64,000 bases of DNA from Falsihalocynthiibacter arcticus (GCF_000812665.2 NZ_CP014327.1:2323501-2387500), one strand, 5' to 3'. Shown: positions 45,871 through 54,911, counted from the first letter of the stretch. Numbers and translations: made by a program. Notes: generated from the letters alone by a model not told the origin.

Positions 45871-46460
45871 CCAAAGAAATCGTCTATTTCCATTCGCTAT
45901 CCTCGCCTTGGGCGTATTTGGGTGGTCCAGAGTTACACAGACTTATTAAAAAACATGATCTTAAGGTGCATTTGCGTCCTACGACTATTTTGGAGGAAAA
46001 CGGCGGGATTCCTCTGCGGAGCCGCCCTGATGCACGTCAGGAATATCACGAACTAGAGCTTGATCGCTGGCGCAAACGTTTGAATATTCCGCTGGCTCTG
46101 CGACCCGCGCATTATCCCGCCAACCCAGAATTCTCGGCCCGCATGGTCATCGCCGCAGATACGCTCGGGTGGAACGCTCTACGCTTGAGCCATGCGCTGC
46201 TGCGCGCGCTTTGGTCGGAGGAACGCGATATCCTCGATGCAGCAGTGCGCGTAGATGTGGCCAATACAGAGGGCATGAACGGCGCGCGTTTGCTTGAGAT
46301 GCAAGAAAGCGATGAGGTACAGGCCCTTTGGGAGCAAAGCCACGCCGAAGCTAGTGCCGCTGGCGTATTCGGCACACCAACCTATGTGTTCGAGGGCGAG
46401 CGTTTTTGGGGCCAAGATCGATTGACGTTTCTTGATGAAAGATTGTCAGAGCGGAGTTAA
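45867..46460 (+). CDS. 2-hydroxychromene-2-carboxylate isomerase-like (DsbA/GST-kappa fold)
   Basis: The 197-residue thioredoxin-fold protein opens EIVYFHSLSSPWAYLGGPEL: the Ser-Pro-Trp-Ala-Tyr motif of the HCCA isomerase/GST-kappa group replaces the CxxC of DsbA. It ends with the cis-Pro loop VFGTPTYVFEGERFWGQDRL. Family members use glutathione to isomerise ring-cleavage products. It is translationally coupled to the peptide-type ABC genes, an unusual partner that points to uptake and processing of a glutathione-like or aromatic-amide compound. Confidence 0.85.
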   Translation: MTKEIVYFHSLSSPWAYLGGPELHRLIKKHDLKVHLRPTTILEENGGIPLRSRPDARQEYHELELDRWRKRLNIPLALRPAHYPANPEFSARMVIAADTLGWNALRLSHALLRALWSEERDILDAAVRVDVANTEGMNGARLLEMQESDEVQALWEQSHAEASAAGVFGTPTYVFEGERFWGQDRLTFLDERLSERS

Positions 46461-46523
46461 TGGTCTTGTCCCAGTTTAGTTCCAGTCTCTTTCTGGCAAT
46501 GTTTGCCATGAAGGAGACAAGGA

Positions 46524-46658
46524 ATGGCTACGAGATGCACAGACGAGTTTCGCCGAGATGCTGTGCGCATCACAACGACCAGCGGCTTAACGCGCCCTCA
46601 GGTTTCATTGGCTGGTCCCTGCGGGGAAACTCATGACAAAATGTCACTTTTCTCATGA
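46524..46658 (+). pseudogene. IS3-family OrfA, N-terminal fragment
   Basis: ATG at 46524, after AAGGAGACAAGG, begins MATRCTDEFRRDAVRITTTS then GLTRPQVS, the conserved start of IS3-family OrfA (mat.rtdEFrrdAVri...sGltr.qv). After about 28 codons the sequence changes and the frame stops at 46656. The remainder of the element is missing. Confidence 0.6.
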
Positions 46659-46811
46659 GTGAGGGCGCTGACAGCGGCTAAGTTAATCCTTACTTTGTCC
46701 TGCCCGCCCTTGCTGAGCCATCGGATAAACATTGAGTACAATAATCCCTTGAGGGCTAGCAGGGGAAGCGTGAACTGAGTTTCTGTTTTGTATTTTCTGC
46801 GTACCAGATTC

Positions 46812-47174
46812 TTATGCTGAAATTTCGAACTTTTCTTTCAATCGGTCGACTGTTGAGCGCCACTTCGGTGTCTTCGGTCTACAGGCTGTATTTTGGTTTC
46901 CAAACATGCCCACTTCTTGAATCGCTTGCTCCTCGGGTACCGTGTGCGTCCATTCCACAGGTACGAAATACTCAGATCGTTCCTGATCGTCTGCCAGATG
47001 ACGGTGGTCGCCACCTTTTAACTTTTCAAGGGCCGGTATGCCGTCGATTTTAAACTCGTTCGCGGCAATTCGTGGCCCCGACACACGCCCAACTCCGACG
47101 AAACCTTTTGGACCCGCCTTGCGGTAATGCTGAGCAATGCTCCGATCTGACCCAACGGAAGTCCGCGCAGTGTA
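46812..47174 (-). pseudogene. C-terminal fragment of an EVE/PUA-like domain protein
   Basis: The minus-strand open frame, with no start codon, encodes RSIAQHYRKAGPKGFVGVGR then EYFVPVEWTHTVPEEQAIQE and VGMFGNQNT, ending KWRSTVDRLKEKF. The order 'Y...a.p.gfvGvG.V ... yvpveW..tvp ... FgNQNt...p...kW..tv.rL' resembles nucleic-acid-binding EVE/PUA-like domains found in modification-dependent restriction proteins. Assignment is tentative. The upstream part is missing, and the fragment lies among IS relics. Confidence 0.4.
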
Positions 47175-47446
47175 TCAATTCAAGTTGGTATTCTTTGACG
47201 TATGTTGAGTTAGTAGTTTTGACATCGGAATATCCTGCTTCCTGGGCATTGGGCGCTTGCAAAAATGAACCCGGGTTCACGGATGCTTCCTCAATGCCAA
47301 CGGGCTGACATAGGGTTACACAATGTCCAAAATGTCGAACTTTTAACGACAATCACATGAGGGTCTCCACCGCGATCTTTTGTGAAATTCCGTTTCAATA
47401 TACTTTGATTGCAGTCGCAGTTGGGACGTCTTCAACATAGGCGAGC

Positions 47447-48124
47447 TTGACGCTCACACAAGCTTTGACCGTTACAGAACGCTGGAGTGTTTTTGCGGAC
47501 TTGTCGGCCTTTAAGGGCAACAGTCGAACATGGTCTGCAAGCGTACCCATTGTGAACACAGATACGATAAAGTTAGCACCGGGATTCACTGTTGTGTACA
47601 ACGGTGATCGAGGTACCTCCCGCGGGCAAATTCAGGCGGTTTTCGCGGACAGTACTAATAATATCTTTGATTTCGAAAGGGATATTAATCTTATTACCGG
47701 TAGTTTTTACGGAGATTACACCTTAGGATCAAATCGATCTCTTGTCGCATCCGCTGCGTTTCAATCGACAGATCAGCAACTCCTACCAGGTGATTTGCTC
47801 TTTCAAATCGGTGGACCACTCACTGTGCGCGGGTATCCGTCCGATGGTATCGCAGGAGACAAAGGTTACTACGGAAGTTTAGAGTTTCATCAAAAGAATT
47901 TCCTAAACATAAGTTTCCTAGATGGCTACGTATTCACCGACTTGGGCGCCGTGTATTCAACGTTCCCAGAAAAAACGACACTTGCTTCTGTGGGAGCAGG
48001 TGTGAACTACGACTTTAAGAACAATAATAGATTTGAGATGACAGCTGCCTTTCCACTTCTAGACTCTTTGAACAACCAAAGTTCGTTTGTTTTTTATGCG
48101 GGGTTGACGTTTAAAGGTTTATAA
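47447..48124 (+). pseudogene. C-terminal half of a TpsB outer-membrane transporter (ShlB/FhaC type)
   Basis: The 225 codons encode the end of an outer-membrane beta-barrel. The diagnostic segment LLFQIGGPLTVRGYPSDGIA then GDKGYYGSLEFHQ contains the VRGY motif that plugs TpsB channels, and the last strand ends in hydrophobic-aromatic alternation (SSFVFYAGLTFKGL). Full proteins have about 550 residues with POTRA domains; these are missing and a stop (TAG at about 47437) precedes the frame. No TpsA exoprotein gene is nearby. Confidence 0.7.
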
Positions 48125-48189
48125 GATGGCCCCAAGGGGCACTGTCATGTGTGGACGTATATGGACCCCGCCTCTTTGCAACGCCTTAG

Positions 48190-48500
48190 GTGTTAGGTCC
48201 CAGCATTTGGTGGATCGGATTTAGTATGCATCTATCTGGCTCTGCAGTCCAGATTTTGCAGATGTATTCGTAGGGCGTGAGACCGCTGAGTGTCTTGAGC
48301 CTGCGAGCGAAGTTGTATGCGTGCATGAAGTCGGCGAGGTGCGTGCGCAGCGGATCATGGCTGTCGTAATGGTATCCCTTTACTGTCGTGTCCTTAATCG
48401 TTCGGTTCATCCGCTCGACTTGGCCATTGGTCCACGGATGGTTTGGCTTGGTCAGGCGGTGTTCGATCCCATTTGCTTCGAAGCGCATTTGCCGCGAATA
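48190..48500 (-). mobile_element. IS481-family element remnant (right end)
   Basis: Read on the minus strand, the coding part is GIEHRLTKPNHPWTNGQVER then MNRTIKDTTVKGYHYDSHDP and YNFARRLKTLSGLTPYEYIC, the C-terminal catalytic region (with the final Glu in GQVER) of IS481-family transposases. The end TGTTAGGTCCCAGCA near 48190 looks like the element's terminus. The N-terminal half is gone; the DNA switches near 48500. Confidence 0.7.
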
Positions 48501-48572
48501 TGCTTTGTTACGGTTGCGAGGCTGCTCAGCGAACTGGATGCCGTAACACCTTCGGAATGATGCTGGTTGAGA

Positions 48573-48623
48573 GGCTATGACCGCCTGCGCAGCCCCCAAA
48601 TGGCGCAGGAGGTGGTCATAGCC
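48573..48623 (+). repeat. Strong hairpin upstream of an IS110-family transposase
   Basis: GGCTATGACC at 48573-48582 pairs with GGTCATAGCC at 48614-48623. Inside it CCTGCGC at 48584-48590 pairs with GCGCAGG, giving a long, nearly continuous stem with a small loop. It lies 60 bases upstream of the IS110 coding start, in the non-coding end where this family encodes its guide (bridge) RNA. Confidence 0.7.
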
Positions 48624-48681
48624 TCGCCTCAGGTCCCTACAGTAGTTTTTGCAACAAACCACACTGCAAAGGAGACCGACT

Positions 48682-49391
48682 ATGACCGAGATTGTTATTG
48701 CACAAGATGCAGCAGTTTTAGTGGCCATCAACATCGCCAAAGCACGGCATGAAGTTTTGATAGCCATTCTAGGCAAAAAGCGCCGCCGCCGTTTGACTGT
48801 CCTCAACCAAATGGAGGACTTCCAGCGGTTGATCACATCATTGGCCAGTTATGGCCGTCCAGTGCGCGCAGCTTTTGAGGCGACTGGTAATTACCACCGC
48901 GCCTTTGCTTATCACCTCGCAACCGCAGGCTTTGAGGTGAAGTTGGTATCGTCATGGGCTTTGGCGCGTACCCGGGAAGCTCTGCATAACAGCTGGGACA
49001 AGAACGACCCCAAGGACGCTCAGGCCATCCTTCACATGATGGAGATCGGGAATGAGCAGTTTTATCACGACCCACTGGTGTGTGGAACGAACGACATCCA
49101 AGAGCTGTCTAAAACCCATGACACGTGTCCAAGTCAAAGACAGAACTGTGGCACCGAGTGCTGACACATTACCTGCCGCTGTATTTACCCGAAGCCGACC
49201 GCTTTCACCGCAGCTCGCGCAGCGACTGGTTCTTTGCATTCCTTGAGCGCTATCCATCACCACACTTTATCTCAGCCATGAGCAAGGACGCATTTACCGC
49301 TGACGCCTGGGACGTTGTGGGCCGTAAGGTTGCAAAAGAACGTTTGCTTGCTGACATTTATGTCCGTTGCCCACCGCAAAGCAAACGGTAG
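48682..49391 (+). pseudogene. IS110-family transposase, frameshifted and truncated
   Basis: The frame starts MTEIVIAQDAAVLVAINIAK, with the DEDD-type RuvC-like N-terminus (AFEATGNYHRAFAYHLATAG, then NDPKDAQAILHMMEIG). At about 49120 one base is lost (ACACGTGTCC where the family has the equivalent of ACATGGTGTCC), and the protein continues in another frame as SKSKTELWHRVLTHYLPLYL to FHRSSRSDWFFAFLERYPSP. It ends at 49391, well short of the catalytic-Ser domain. The element is dead. Confidence 0.7.
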
Positions 49392-49560
49392 TTTGGAGCG
49401 CAACAGCCTCAAGCTTAAACCTCATTCTGTGTCTATTTGATACTGTCCTGCCTGAATCGCTACATACCGGGGGTCTTCAAATTTTAGGTCTAAATGCCTG
49501 AAAACTTTCGGAAAGATGCATAACTAAATATACTCTTGTTCTAGAAAATCACGAATACTG

Positions 49561-49588
49561 AAAATGAGAGAAGCTTTCTGCTCATTTT
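49561..49588. terminator. Possible bidirectional terminator upstream of uspA
   Basis: AAAATGAG at 49561-49568 pairs with CTCATTTT at 49581-49588 around AGAAGCTTTCTG, which can itself pair. A T-run closes the right arm and an A-run opens the left. It would isolate the uspA operon from the IS relics. The non-coding stretch 49392-49659 holds nothing else I can support. Confidence 0.4.
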
Positions 49589-49659
49589 TACGGCAGACTT
49601 TCTCTTAAGAGGGCAATCAGATCCTCATACTGGTAAAAACAGCAAAAACGGAGGATGGA

Positions 49660-50097
49660 ATGAAATCGAAGATTGTTATTGGACTTGACGGTGCAGAGAC
49701 GGGAGACCGCGCTTTAGCATTTGCCAAAGACTTGGCATCCAGAATGGATGACTGCGAACTGCTCGCCATTTACGTTATCGAATGGTCGCCGTTCACCTTT
49801 CAAACTGCGGAAGAAAACGCGCAACGGCACAATCGCCGTGAGGAAGAAATTGCGCTCGCTACATCGCGGATTGTTGACCCTGCGGTCAAGGCCCTAAAAG
49901 AGGCTGGCTTTAATGCCAGCGGTCTCGTGCGACATGGGGATGTTGCCGAAACCTTGAACAAACTCACCGTTCAAAACGGCGGTACGCAGATCATTGTTGG
50001 TCGCGCTTCATCACACGGGTTCGCGAAGCGTATTTTTGGTAGCTCAACACAAAACCTTGTGATGCACGCCGATGTGCCTGTCACAGTTGTAGGATAG
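49660..50097 (+). CDS. Universal stress protein, UspA family
   Basis: The 145-residue single-domain UspA-type protein has a start MKSKIVIGLDGAETGDRALA with the nucleotide-site Asp, a central GLVRHGDVAETLNKLTVQNG, and an end GTQIIVGRASSHGFAKRIFG then STQNLVMHADVPVTVVG. The G-x2-G-x9-G(S/T) nucleotide-binding pattern is present. It lies 8 bases upstream of the alanine/sodium symporter gene and is presumably co-transcribed, a common pairing in which the stress protein modulates transport. Confidence 0.9.
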   Translation: MKSKIVIGLDGAETGDRALAFAKDLASRMDDCELLAIYVIEWSPFTFQTAEENAQRHNRREEEIALATSRIVDPAVKALKEAGFNASGLVRHGDVAETLNKLTVQNGGTQIIVGRASSHGFAKRIFGSSTQNLVMHADVPVTVVG

Positions 50098-50105
50098 GGG
50101 ACACT

Positions 50106-51658
50106 ATGAAAATCACATCAAAAATCTCGCTGGCCTCAATAGCCTTGACCATCGCTGCCAGTCCTATAATGGCACAAGAATCTATGGGGATCGACGAAAA
50201 GGTCAACCAAATCTTCGCAAAAGTAACCGGCCCATTCGTGAGCCTAATTTTCGCACCCTTCCCCGGAACAAGCTTTCCGTGGATCGTGATGTGGCTGGTG
50301 ATCGCCGCCTCTATTTTTACCGTCTACTTCGGTTTTGTTCAATTTCGATTTCTTCAGCATTCTATCGAACTGGTTAAAGGCGATTATTCCGATCCCAATG
50401 ACGCGGGCGAGGTTAGCCATTTCCAAGCGCTTGCCACGGCTCTGTCGGGAACGGTCGGCTTAGGAAATATCGCGGGAGTTGCTGTTGCCGTTGGGATTGG
50501 TGGGCCGGGGGCTACGTTCTGGATGATCCTTGCGGGTCTACTTGGCATGGCGTCCAAATTCACCGAATGTACGCTGGGCGTGAAATATCGCAACGAATAC
50601 CCCGATGGCACTGTTTCGGGGGCCCAATGTACTACATCTCGAAGGGCTTCAAAGAATTGGGTTTGCCGGGGGGTAAATTCCTCGCGGTTCTCTTCTCGGT
50701 CTTTTGTATTCTTGGTGCTCTTGGTGGCGGTAATATGTTCCAAGCCAATCAGGCGCATGCACAGATTTCTGGTATTGTCGGTGAATATCCAGGCTGGATC
50801 ACAGGGATCATTTTCGCAGTTGTTGTATTCTCGGTCATCGTGGGCGGGATCAAATCCATCGCCAACGTAACAGAAAAAGTCGTACCATTTATGGGAATCC
50901 TGTATGTCGGTGCGGCGTTGATCATCCTGCTGGTAAACTACGACAAAATAGGCTGGGCTTTTGGCCAAATTTTCGACGGAGCCTTTACAGGGCTCGGCGT
51001 TGCTGGCGGTTTTGTCGGGGCTTTGATCCAAGGATTCAAACGGGCCGCATTTTCGAATGAGGCTGGTGTTGGGTCTGCGGCGATTGCCCACTCTGCGGTG
51101 AAAACCAAGGAGCCAATCACAGAGGGCTTCGTTTCATTGCTTGAGCCCCTGATCGATACCGTGGTGATCTGCACAATGACCGCATTGGTGATCGTGATTT
51201 CACAGCAGCTGATTGTCGATCCGGCAACTGGTAACTATCTGTTGAACGAAGCAGGGTCTGCAATTGCCACGGTCGACGGCAACACAGGCGTTGCGCTCAC
51301 ATCCGCGGCCTTCGGGTCCAGCATCAGTTGGTTCCCGTATGTTTTGGCTATCGCGGTTGTGCTGTTTGCCTTCTCGACGATGATCTCTTGGTCCTACTAC
51401 GGCTTGAAAAGCTGGACCTATTTGTTTGGGGAAAGCAAAGCATCGGAACTGACATTTAAAGTCATCTTCTGTGTGTTCATCGTAATCGGGGCTGCGGCGT
51501 CGCTGGGTCCTGTCATCGACTTCTCCGATGCTGCGATCTTTGCCATGGCAGTTGTGAACATCTTCTGCCTCTACTTCTTGATGAAGTTGGTTCGTACTGA
51601 ACTTGCGTCCTATTCTTCGCGCCTCAAAAGCGGCGAAATCAAAAAGTTCACGCATTAA
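50106..51658 (+). pseudogene. Alanine/sodium symporter (AGCS family), one apparent missing G
   Basis: The start (MKITSKISLASIALTIAASP, signal-like) is followed by the AGCS core LATALSGTVGLGNIAGVAVA (about residue 110). After PDGTVSG the frame is lost at the G5 run 50618-50622. Adding one G gives GGPMYYISKGFKELGLPGGK and continues through GSAAIAHSAVKTKEPITEGF to the end at 51658. The restored length is about 518 residues. A terminator follows. The gene is probably intact in the organism. Confidence 0.88.
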
Positions 51659-51665
51659 GAAAATA

Positions 51666-51702
51666 TCTCTGGTGGGTAGAAATGTGCGCCAGAGACCGTT
51701 TT
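51666..51702 (+). terminator. Rho-independent terminator after the symporter gene
   Basis: TCTCTGGTG at 51666-51674 pairs with CGCCAGAGA at 51687-51695 (one G-T pair) around a 12-base loop, followed by CCGTTTT. It starts 8 bases after the symporter stop. Confidence 0.7.
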
Positions 51703-51837
51703 ACTAGGCGTTTAGTCGTCTAGGACTGCGGTAAGCATCACGTAAACAGCCGTTGGTTAAATGCTACTGAACGGCAGAAAAGTCCGTCGACCGGAAGTTG
51801 GGACCAAGCGCAGCGAATGTCCGGTTTCCGCGGTGGC

Positions 51838-53052
51838 CTCAACTGGTCGACGCAACACTTTAATCTTTAGGAAGAGATGGAGTGTTTGCCATGAAATATC
51901 GTCGTAGGATTTATTATTCAACTGAACCGCGTGCTGAGATTTGGGATTGGTGGCAGCGAGGCGAGTCGATGAGGTCGATTGGGCGCGTTTTTGATCGCCA
52001 ATCATCCTCAGTCTTTTCCGTGATCTCACCAACGGGTGGGATACGCCCACCAGATCGCAGACGCGGGCACGTTGCATTGAGCCTTTCTGAGCGCGAGGAA
52101 ATATCCCGCGGGCTGAGCACCGAGCAGTCCTTGCGTGCGATTGCGCATCAGTTGCGACGTGCGCCCTCGACGATCAGCCGAGAGGTGCGGCGCAATGGTG
52201 GCCTTGCAGGTTATCGTGCAATCGCGTCTGATCAAGCGGCGTGGGATCGCGCGCGGCGTCCCAAGATTTGCAAGCTGGCTTGTCACCCGAAGTTGGCCTG
52301 CGCAGTATCAGCAAAGCTGCGGCGCAAGTGGTCTCCCGAGCAGGTTGCGGGCTGGCTCAAACGCGCTTTCCCAGGAGAGGCACACAAACAGGTGTCACAC
52401 GAAACGATCTACAGAAGCCTTTATATACAGGCGCGAGGCGTCCTTAAAAAGGAACTCCTGGAGCATCTGCGCGCAAGACGGACTGTCAGGCGCTCCAAAC
52501 ACGCCAGCCAGAAGCGCAACGGGAATGGCCAGATTAAGAATGCTGTATCTATCAGCGAAAGGCCTGCGTCCGTCGAAGATCGGGCCGTTCCGGGCCACTG
52601 GGAAGGCGACTTGATTGGCGGATCCAAGAACAGCTATATCGCAACCCTCGTTGAGCGGCATTCACGGTACGTGATGCTGGTTAAAGTCGCCAACAAAGAC
52701 ACCGAGAGTGTCGTCACGGCGCTGATCAAGTCGGCTCAGAAGCTGCCCCGTGAGCTTTACAAATCTCTGACATGGGATCGCGGAAAAGAGCTGGCAGATC
52801 ATCCGCGCTTTACGTTGGCCACGGATGTTGATGTCTACTTTTGCGACCCACAGTCGCCTTGGCAACGCGGATCAAACGAAAACACCAACCGGCTTTTGAG
52901 GCAGTATTTGCCGCGCGGTACCGACTTATCGGTCCATTCCCAAGCAAAGCTCAGTGCAATCGCAAGGCAACTCAACGAACGCCCTCGCAAGACCTTGCAA
53001 TATCAAACGCCAGCAGAGAAGTTCGCAGAGTGTGTTGCGTCGACCGGTTGAG
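51838..53052 (+). mobile_element. IS30-family element
   Basis: The inverted ends match over about 20 bases: CTCAACTGGTCGACGCAACA at 51838 and, read inward from 53052, CTCAACCGGTCGACGCAACA, one mismatch. The 1215-bp element carries one intact transposase gene. I could not see a clear target duplication in the flanks. It sits between the symporter terminator and an IS1182 copy. Confidence 0.85.
51891..53051 (+). CDS. IS30-family transposase
   Basis: The product is about 386 residues, starting MKYRRRIYYSTEPRAEIWDW. There is an N-terminal helix-turn-helix (STEQSLRAIAHQLRRAPSTI then SREVRRNGG) and a C-terminal DDE domain: GHWEGDLIGGSKNSYIATLV (first Asp), TWDRGKELADH (second Asp) and SPWQRGSNENTNRLLRQYLP (Glu). 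All three acidic residues are present, so it looks active. The gene ends inside the right inverted repeat. Confidence 0.92.
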   Translation: MKYRRRIYYSTEPRAEIWDWWQRGESMRSIGRVFDRQSSSVFSVISPTGGIRPPDRRRGHVALSLSEREEISRGLSTEQSLRAIAHQLRRAPSTISREVRRNGGLAGYRAIASDQAAWDRARRPKICKLACHPKLACAVSAKLRRKWSPEQVAGWLKRAFPGEAHKQVSHETIYRSLYIQARGVLKKELLEHLRARRTVRRSKHASQKRNGNGQIKNAVSISERPASVEDRAVPGHWEGDLIGGSKNSYIATLVERHSRYVMLVKVANKDTESVVTALIKSAQKLPRELYKSLTWDRGKELADHPRFTLATDVDVYFCDPQSPWQRGSNENTNRLLRQYLPRGTDLSVHSQAKLSAIARQLNERPRKTLQYQTPAEKFAECVASTG

Positions 53053-53062
53053 ATCGCCCCCG

Positions 53063-54594
53063 ATTCTGTGGAAAAACCCCATGTTGCTGTCGCAGAAAGC
53101 ATTGTCGAATTCATCGCGCAAGCGCCTTTCCTATCAGGCTTTTTGCATTTGCTGCGGTGCAGGAAGGATCTTGGCGAGTTTGCGGAGGTTTTGGGCGGTT
53201 GCAGCGAGTAAGAATTCGTCTTTAGCACCGTTCGGGCCGCGTAATCGGAGTCTGCCCAATCCGAGAATACGTTTGAGATGGGCGAAGAGCATTTCCACCT
53301 TCTTTCTGAGCCGCATCGAGATCACATATTGTTTGGTCTTGGCAAAATCGCGTGCCACTTGACGGGCGTCTTCGCGCTCTTCTCGGGTGATGGCGCGGAA
53401 GTCGGTGTTTGGGCAGCACTTGGCTTTGGATGGGCAGGCCTGGCAGGTCAGTTTTAGACCGCGGTATTTGGCGACACCTGTGTTGGTTGGGCCACTGTTG
53501 GGATCGGAATAGTTGCGGCGGAACTGCTTGAGTGATTGGCCTTCTGGACAAGCATATTGATCGTTTTCCGGAACCCATTCGAAGTCTGCGCGGCTCAAGG
53601 TCCCGTCCGTGCGGCCCGCTTTATCAATGACAGGGATATGCGGGGCGATTTTGCGATCCACCAGCCATCCCAGCATTGGGCCGGAGCCGTAAGCGGTGTC
53701 CGCGATGATGCGTTCGGGGTGCAAGTCGAATTTGACTTTGACGCGGTCCAGCATGGTACGCACGGACCCTACCTCTGCCTGTCGGATCGACCTTGTGGCT
53801 TCGACATCAACGATAATGCTGTGGTCAGTGTCGATCAGGTAATTGGTCGAATAGGCAAAGAAAGCGGGCCCTTTACGGGCTGCAGTCCACTGACTGGCGG
53901 GATCGGAATGGGATGTGAACTTGGGCTCGACCTCAGAGGCCGCGCCGAAAGCGGCATCGTCCAGAACATCGAGATACTCACGCACAGCGCGCGGAGCATC
54001 CTGCGGCGTAATTGCTGATGTGTCCCAATCTTCCTTCGGCGTTGAGTTTTGTTTGTTGGCGTCAGCTTCGATCAAACTGGCATCTGCCGCAAAGCGCTGG
54101 CCGCTCACGAGACCGTCCGCAATGCAGCGCGCCACAGCCGTTTTAAACAAGTGGCGCAAAAGATCACTGTCACGGAAACGCCCATGTCGGTTTTTGGATA
54201 ATGTCGAGTGGTTGGGCACAAGATCAGTAAGATCAAACCGGCAGAACCAGCGGTAAGCAAGGTTCAGATGAACCTCCTCACAAAGCCGCCGCTCTAATCG
54301 GATACCAAGGCAATACCCAACCAACAGCATGCGGATCAGCAGTTCTGGATCAATGGATGGTCGGCCCGTGTGGCTGTAGAATTCTGCAAGATGTGGACGG
54401 ATACTGCTCAGATCCACAAACCGATCAATCGAACGTAGCAGATGATCTTGAGGCACATGATCGTCAACCGAGAACTCATAAAACAACGCGCCTTGCGCCT
54501 CTTGCTTTGGTCCCAACATCGTCAATCCCCCTGTATTTACAGGTAAATTGAATCAGTAACGGCTCCTCAAATCAACAAGAGTTTTTCAACAAAA
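53063..54594 (-). mobile_element. IS1182-family element
   Basis: The ends show imperfect inverted repeats: TTCTGTGGAAAAACCCC near 53064 and, read inward from 54594, ATTTTGTTGAAAAACTC. The approximately 1.53-kb element carries one intact transposase gene on the minus strand. It begins about 10 bases after the IS30 copy, so one may have inserted next to the other. Confidence 0.75.
53134..54525 (-). CDS. IS1182-family transposase
   Basis: The product is 463 residues. The N-terminal part is FSVDDHVPQDHLLRSIDRFV, then GRPSIDPELLIRMLLVGYCL. The DDE domain has FAADASLIEADANKQN (Asp), IIADTAYGSGPMLGWL (Asp) and the C-terminal MRLRKKVEMLFAHLKRILGL (Glu). A Cys-rich insertion typical of the family is present (LTCQACPSKAKCCPNTDF). 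The frame is intact, so it is probably active. Confidence 0.92.
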   Translation of the reverse strand: MTMLGPKQEAQGALFYEFSVDDHVPQDHLLRSIDRFVDLSSIRPHLAEFYSHTGRPSIDPELLIRMLLVGYCLGIRLERRLCEEVHLNLAYRWFCRFDLTDLVPNHSTLSKNRHGRFRDSDLLRHLFKTAVARCIADGLVSGQRFAADASLIEADANKQNSTPKEDWDTSAITPQDAPRAVREYLDVLDDAAFGAASEVEPKFTSHSDPASQWTAARKGPAFFAYSTNYLIDTDHSIIVDVEATRSIRQAEVGSVRTMLDRVKVKFDLHPERIIADTAYGSGPMLGWLVDRKIAPHIPVIDKAGRTDGTLSRADFEWVPENDQYACPEGQSLKQFRRNYSDPNSGPTNTGVAKYRGLKLTCQACPSKAKCCPNTDFRAITREEREDARQVARDFAKTKQYVISMRLRKKVEMLFAHLKRILGLGRLRLRGPNGAKDEFLLAATAQNLRKLAKILPAPQQMQKA

Positions 54595-54677
54595 TTAGCC
54601 CATATTGAACAATGCTGCAACATCAACTAATGTCCGCTTCACAGAACAACTAGACACCAAATAAAGCACATTTATTC

Positions 54678-54911
54678 ATGATCATACTCGGAAGCTTTTT
54701 TCTGATCGGTGTATGCGGCTTTACTTATCTCATTTTGGCATTGCAGGTGAATGGCAGTTTCCCCCCTTTCTATGAAAAGGGAAACATGGAGAAGGAAATC
54801 GAGCTCGTCATACCCTTCATGTTTGCCATTTTGGCAATCTTAGTCGCGGCCGCCTTTATCCATTCTAACCTGTTTATTCTGTTTGGTCTGGTCTCAGCGT
54901 GGTGCGGGTAA
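54678..54911 (+). CDS. Possible small membrane protein
   Basis: The 77-codon frame has two strongly hydrophobic segments (IILGSFFLIGVCGFTYLILA and IPFMFAILAILVAAAFI) separated by a charged loop (YEKGNMEKEIE). The ribosome-binding site is weak. No family is recognised; it may be a fragment of a larger transporter interrupted at 54911. Confidence 0.35.
   Translation: MIILGSFFLIGVCGFTYLILALQVNGSFPPFYEKGNMEKEIELVIPFMFAILAILVAAAFIHSNLFILFGLVSAWCG

Noticed and set aside
51666-51702. Hairpin as part of the IS30 element
   Set aside because: It lies 136 bases outside the IS30 inverted repeat and directly follows the symporter stop, so it is the symporter terminator.
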